In this document: piece after piece, positions 14,687-17,384 of the stretch
How the letters are laid out: each line of letters starts with the position of its first letter
Position numbering within the stretch: the first letter of the stretch is position 1
From: FEN-727 sp036508635
GTDB lineage: Bacteria > Actinomycetota > Geothermincolia > Fen-727 > Anoxymicrobiaceae
Reading direction: 5' to 3'
Length of the DNA: 17,384 nt
NCBI GenBank assembly: GCA_036508635.1
Contig: DATCGY010000229.1
Location: 1-17,384, forward strand
Translations under genes and position numbers: made by a program
Notes under the pieces: generated by a model
The model's database searches: none
What the model saw: only the letters and a program-made list of their open reading frames with translations
What the model was told of the DNA's origin: nothing

Positions 14687-15612
14687 CGGTTTTGATGGGC
14701 GGGATGAGCGCCGAGCGGGAAGTCTCGCTCGAGAGCGGCGGCGCGGTCGCCGCTGCGTTGAGAGAACTCGGTCACCAGGTGGTCGAGGTGGATGTCTCGC
14801 GCCGGCTCGCGATAGATCTCGATAGAGAAAGACCTGACGTCGCTATGCTTGTCCTGCACGGCAGGGGCGGGGAAGACGGAACGGTGCAGGGCCTGCTCGA
14901 GATAATGCGCATTCCCTACACCGGGTGCAGCGTGCTCGCCAGCGCTGTGACGATTGACAAGATAACCACAAAAGAGGTCCTTGCCTATCACGCGGTACCG
15001 CTTGTCGAAGACGTGGTGGTGGAGCGTGGAGACGACCTCGATGCGGCCGCAAGTGAGATTGAGGAGAAGCTCTCTCTGCCGGTCATGCTGAAGCCGTCGA
15101 GTGAGGGAAGCAGCATAGGCGTGACGATGGCATCGGACGGTTCGATCCTTTCCTCCGACCTTGGCGAAGCCCTCGCCCACGATACCCGCGTTCTCGTAGA
15201 GCGTTTCGTCGATGGCCGGTTGCTTACCGTTGGCCTGCTCGGAAAAAAGGCTCGGGCGCTGCCGGTCCTCGAGATACGCACTTCCGAGGGGTTCTACGAC
15301 TTTACCGCGAAGTACCAGCCGGGCAGGAGCGAGTACGAGGTGCCGGCAAAGATCGGCGACGAGCTGACGACCAGGGCGCAGGAGCTCGCGTTGCGCTGCT
15401 TCAGGATACTCGGTTGCGAAGGTGTCTCGAGGATCGATCTGATGCTCGAGGCCGGGACCGAAAAGCTCGTCGTGCTCGAGGTAAATACCATCCCCGGCAT
15501 GACCGCGACCAGCCTCCTGCCGAAAGCCGCCAAGGCTTCGGGGATGAGCTTTAATGACGTCGTGGCGGAGATCCTGGATGGAGCCAGGCTCAAGATCGAC
15601 CTCGCGGAGTGA
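14671..15612 (+). CDS. ddl: D-alanine:D-alanine ligase Ddl
   Basis: Ddl makes D-Ala-D-Ala for MurF. The 313-residue ATP-grasp protein has VLMGGMSAEREVSLESG at the N-terminus, LHGRGGEDGTVQGLLE, the PYTGCSVLASAVTIDK segment, LKPSSEGSSIGV, FYDFTAKY in the omega loop, and RIDLMLE followed by EVNTIPGMTATSLLP at the magnesium site. The Tyr in the FYDFTAKY loop, in place of the His of VanA-type enzymes, fits D-Ala-D-Ala and not D-Ala-D-Lac synthesis. The start is TTG 14671 with GGGGAGG seven bases upstream. It overlaps murB by 16 bases, so the two are probably translationally coupled. ftsQ follows after six bases. Confidence 0.95.
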   Translation: MGLKVAVLMGGMSAEREVSLESGGAVAAALRELGHQVVEVDVSRRLAIDLDRERPDVAMLVLHGRGGEDGTVQGLLEIMRIPYTGCSVLASAVTIDKITTKEVLAYHAVPLVEDVVVERGDDLDAAASEIEEKLSLPVMLKPSSEGSSIGVTMASDGSILSSDLGEALAHDTRVLVERFVDGRLLTVGLLGKKARALPVLEIRTSEGFYDFTAKYQPGRSEYEVPAKIGDELTTRAQELALRCFRILGCEGVSRIDLMLEAGTEKLVVLEVNTIPGMTATSLLPKAAKASGMSFNDVVAEILDGARLKIDLAE

Positions 15613-15618
15613 TCGCTC

Positions 15619-16398
15619 TTGAAGAAGTTGAAGAAACCCGCGGGGGCGGCCCCGCGGATAGAGGTCAGTCCCGGCACCGGAAAATTCTTCAAGCGGTTGG
15701 TGCTGGGTATTTGCCTTTTCGTGGTCGCGGGTTGCATGGCCGTTGTGTGGCTCGCCCTCTTCACGGGCGTTTGCTCGGTGCGGAACGTTACGGTTACGGG
15801 CAACAAGAACCTCACCAGTGAATACGTAAAGCAGTTGAGCGGTATTGCTTCCTACAAGAACCTCGTGACGCTGCCCGTCGGAAAGATAGCCCAGAATCTC
15901 GAGAGCGATCCGTGGGTCAGGAAAGCGCATGTCGGACGCCACCTTTTGCACACTGTCAACATCAAGGTCGATGAGCGCCAGCCTGTTGCTCTACTCGATT
16001 TTGGTGGAACCGGGTTCCTGGTAGATGGGCAAGGTTACATTATCACAGGAATCGCCACGGACCAGTTTCCCGAAATTCCGCGCATCCACGGTGGCGATGC
16101 AACCGCGCCGAAGGTCGGGGAGAGGATAACCGACGCGAATACGCTGGAATGCGTCAAGGTCATCGCCGGGATGCCGGCATCCATCCAGAGTACTCTGCTA
16201 CTCGGGAATCCATTCGACGGACGAGGTCAGGTATATGTCTCCCGCCAGGGATTCAATATCATCTACGGTCACGAGGCGGGGGCAAAGCAGAAAAACGATG
16301 TTCTCCAGGCGATCCTGATCGACATCAGCAATAATCACAGGCAGGTGGCGTACGTCGATGTGAGGGTCCCAGACTCACCGGTCATAATGCCAAGGTGA
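15619..16398 (+). CDS. ftsQ: cell division protein FtsQ/DivIB
   Basis: FtsQ (DivIB) is a bitopic scaffold of the divisome that works with FtsL and a DivIC-like partner. The 259-residue protein has a basic cytoplasmic start, one transmembrane segment at about 27-48, and a POTRA domain beginning SVRNVTVTGNKNLT at residue 53. It continues through LPVGKIAQNLESDPWVRKAHV and then the extracytoplasmic FtsQ domain with the RQPVALLDFGGTGFLVDGQG motif and the late AYVDVRVPDSPVI strand. TTG 15619 is taken as the start, nine bases after GGAG (15606-15609), giving MKKLKK. Six bases separate it from ddl, so it belongs to the same transcript. The gene downstream is ftsZ, with no ftsA between. Confidence 0.92.
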   Translation: MKKLKKPAGAAPRIEVSPGTGKFFKRLVLGICLFVVAGCMAVVWLALFTGVCSVRNVTVTGNKNLTSEYVKQLSGIASYKNLVTLPVGKIAQNLESDPWVRKAHVGRHLLHTVNIKVDERQPVALLDFGGTGFLVDGQGYIITGIATDQFPEIPRIHGGDATAPKVGERITDANTLECVKVIAGMPASIQSTLLLGNPFDGRGQVYVSRQGFNIIYGHEAGAKQKNDVLQAILIDISNNHRQVAYVDVRVPDSPVIMPR

Positions 16399-16406
16399 AC
16401 GGGTAC

Positions 16407-16436
16407 TTGCGAATGAAATCAGGAGTGTTCTATACT
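16407..16436 (+). promoter_or_regulatory. probable sigma-70-type promoter for ftsZ
   Basis: TTGCGA (16407-16412) and TATACT (16431-16436) are separated by 18 bases. They match four and five of six consensus positions. Transcription would start near 16443 and give an untranslated leader of about 170 bases before ftsZ. The position at the edge of an AT-rich island just after ftsQ, in an otherwise GC-rich cluster, supports a real promoter. Separate promoters for ftsZ are known in many bacteria. Confidence 0.5.
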
Positions 16437-16462
16437 AAAGCCTAAACTTAGCTTAATATATA

Positions 16463-16475
16463 TGTATACTATACA
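16463..16475 (+). promoter_or_regulatory. 13-bp palindrome, candidate operator upstream of ftsZ
   Basis: TGTATA-C-TATACA is a perfect palindrome with a single central base. It contains a second TATACT (16465-16470) that could be a -10 element, although no good -35 stands 16-18 bases before it. It lies about 20-30 bases after the start expected from the promoter at 16407-16436. Such a site could bind a dimeric repressor. The binding protein is unknown. Confidence 0.4.
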
Positions 16476-16612
16476 GTAATTAGCATGATTTTCTAAGGAC
16501 TGAAGTTTTAATCGAATGATAGGCAAGGTGATCAAGAAGTGGACCGTTGCGGACGGCCATCAATGGAGATTGTCGGTTGGTGGCAGTGCCGAGCGACTGA
16601 AAGGAATCTGCC

Positions 16613-17384
16613 ATGCCTGAGGATCTTAAGCAGTTCTTTGCGGTAATCAAGGTCGTTGGTGTCGGAGGCGGTGGCAACAATGCCATCAACAGGATGATAC
16701 GTGACGGCATGACTGGCGTTGATTTCATCGCGATCAACACCGACGCCCAGGACCTTCTCGCTTGCGATGCCGACGTCAAGATCAGCATTGGCGAGGAGCT
16801 CACTCACTTCCTTGGAACCGGCAACCAGCCGGAGCTGGGACGTGATTCCGCTGAAGAACACAGGGATGAGATCAAAGAAGCGCTCAAGGGCAGCGATATG
16901 GTCTTCATAACCGCCGGAGAAGGCGGGGGTACGGGCACAGGCGCAGCCCCTGTAGTGGCCGAGGTAGCAAAGGAACTCGGAGCGCTGACGATCGGTGTTG
17001 TGACCAAGCCTTTCGATTTCGAGGGAACGCACCGCAGGCGCCAGGCCGACGAAGGTGTCGAGAGCCTTCAGGAAAAGGTCGACACACTGATAATAATCCC
17101 TAACGACAAGCTTTTTGAGCTGACGGATGCCCGGATAAGCATCGAGGAAGCCTTCAAGAAAGCGGACGAGATACTCCGCTTCGGCGTACAGGGCATCACT
17201 GATCTCATCAACATCCCGGGCCTTATCAACCTCGACTTCGCTGACGTCAAGAAGATTCTCTCCGTACCAGGGTCCGCGCTTCTCGGCATGGGCGAGGCTT
17301 CGGGCGAAGACCGCGCTGTCAAGGCGGCCGAAAACGCGGTTTCCAGCCCGCTGCTCGAGGCGTCAATCGATGGCGCGCAGGGTG
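16613..17384 (+). CDS. ftsZ: cell division GTPase FtsZ (5' part, runs off the window)
   Basis: FtsZ is the tubulin-like GTPase that forms the cytokinetic ring. The first 257 residues are present. They show IKVVGVGGGGNNAINRM at the N-terminus, IAINTDAQDL, the tubulin signature GGGTGTG at 104-110, IGVVTKPFDFEG, IPNDKLFELTD, GVQGITDLI, and the T7 loop NLDFADVK with Asp208 and Asp211. The last segment, ENAVSSPLLEASIDGAQG, is standard. The T3 loop at 66-76 reads FLGTGNQPELG, where most FtsZ proteins have GLGAGANPEVG or close to it. ATG 16613 is seven bases after AGGA (16602-16605). The C-terminal domain, linker and the C-terminal peptide that binds FtsA, SepF or ZipA are outside the window. Confidence 0.97.
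   Translation, partial: MPEDLKQFFAVIKVVGVGGGGNNAINRMIRDGMTGVDFIAINTDAQDLLACDADVKISIGEELTHFLGTGNQPELGRDSAEEHRDEIKEALKGSDMVFITAGEGGGTGTGAAPVVAEVAKELGALTIGVVTKPFDFEGTHRRRQADEGVESLQEKVDTLIIIPNDKLFELTDARISIEEAFKKADEILRFGVQGITDLINIPGLINLDFADVKKILSVPGSALLGMGEASGEDRAVKAAENAVSSPLLEASIDGAQG

Larger units (their letters stand above)
16399..16612 (+). other. ftsQ-ftsZ intergenic region
   Basis: This 214-base gap is the longest within the cluster. Roughly 16428-16515 is AT-rich, in sharp contrast to its surroundings. It holds the candidate promoter, the 13-bp palindrome and an imperfect inverted repeat around CTAAACTTAG (16442-16451). The rest up to ftsZ is of normal composition and contains a doubtful 34-codon ORF from ATG 16516. 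I see no intrinsic terminator after ftsQ, so read-through from the upstream operon is possible. Confidence 0.6.

Noticed and set aside
13987..15951. 654-codon open frame on the minus strand
   Set aside because: It is antisense to murB, ddl and ftsQ, whose products are clearly recognisable. Its translation is low in structure and has no family motif. Long antisense frames are common in GC-rich genes.

Overview
This window is a nearly complete division and cell wall (dcw) cluster, all on the + strand. The order is mraZ, rsmH, ftsL-like, ftsI (PBP2), murE, murF, mraY, murD, ftsW, murG, murC, murB, ddl, ftsQ and the first 257 codons of ftsZ. Before mraZ lie the last 42 codons of a different gene, whose cysteine pattern resembles the end of a radical SAM/SPASM protein.

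Organism: GC content is high (about 60% by eye). GTG and TTG starts are common. MurE carries the DNPR motif of meso-diaminopimelate-adding enzymes. No ftsA lies between ftsQ and ftsZ. A DnaA-box-like TTGTCCACA, the form preferred in high-GC actinobacteria, lies upstream of mraZ. Together these suggest a monoderm bacterium, most likely a deep-branching Actinomycetota lineage. murB and ddl between murC and ftsQ are not typical of the classical actinobacterial cluster, so the assignment is an inference and stays loose.

Layout: 1-131 is the tail of the upstream gene. 132-384 is a regulatory gap with a weak hairpin, three DnaA-box-like 9-mers and a five-copy, 10-bp-phased MraZ-type operator (319-365) just before mraZ. 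385-3978 holds mraZ, rsmH, ftsL and ftsI. A 104-base gap with a possible 37-codon ORF precedes murE. From murE to ftsW the genes overlap head to tail by 1-17 bases, and murG, murC, murB, ddl and ftsQ follow with gaps of 17 bases or less or an overlap. 16399-16612 is the longest gap inside the cluster. It contains an AT-rich island with a good sigma-70-like promoter and a 13-bp palindrome, and probably gives ftsZ its own transcription.

How the genes work together: MurB, MurC, MurD, MurE, Ddl and MurF act in the cytoplasmic steps that build UDP-MurNAc-pentapeptide. MraY and MurG turn it into lipid I and lipid II. FtsW polymerises glycan and PBP2/FtsI crosslinks it at the septum. FtsL and FtsQ belong to the complex that activates FtsW/FtsI, and FtsZ forms the cytoplasmic ring. 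MraZ is the likely regulator of the operon, and RsmH methylates 16S rRNA.

The most unusual feature is FtsW. It carries about 218 extra N-terminal residues that are Ser/Thr/Ala/Lys/Arg-rich, strongly basic and predicted disordered, ahead of an otherwise normal SEDS core. Other points worth checking are the MraZ and DnaA sites upstream of mraZ, the missing ftsA, a divergent T3 loop in FtsZ, and the AT-rich control region before ftsZ. I saw no tRNA, rRNA, CRISPR array or insertion sequence.
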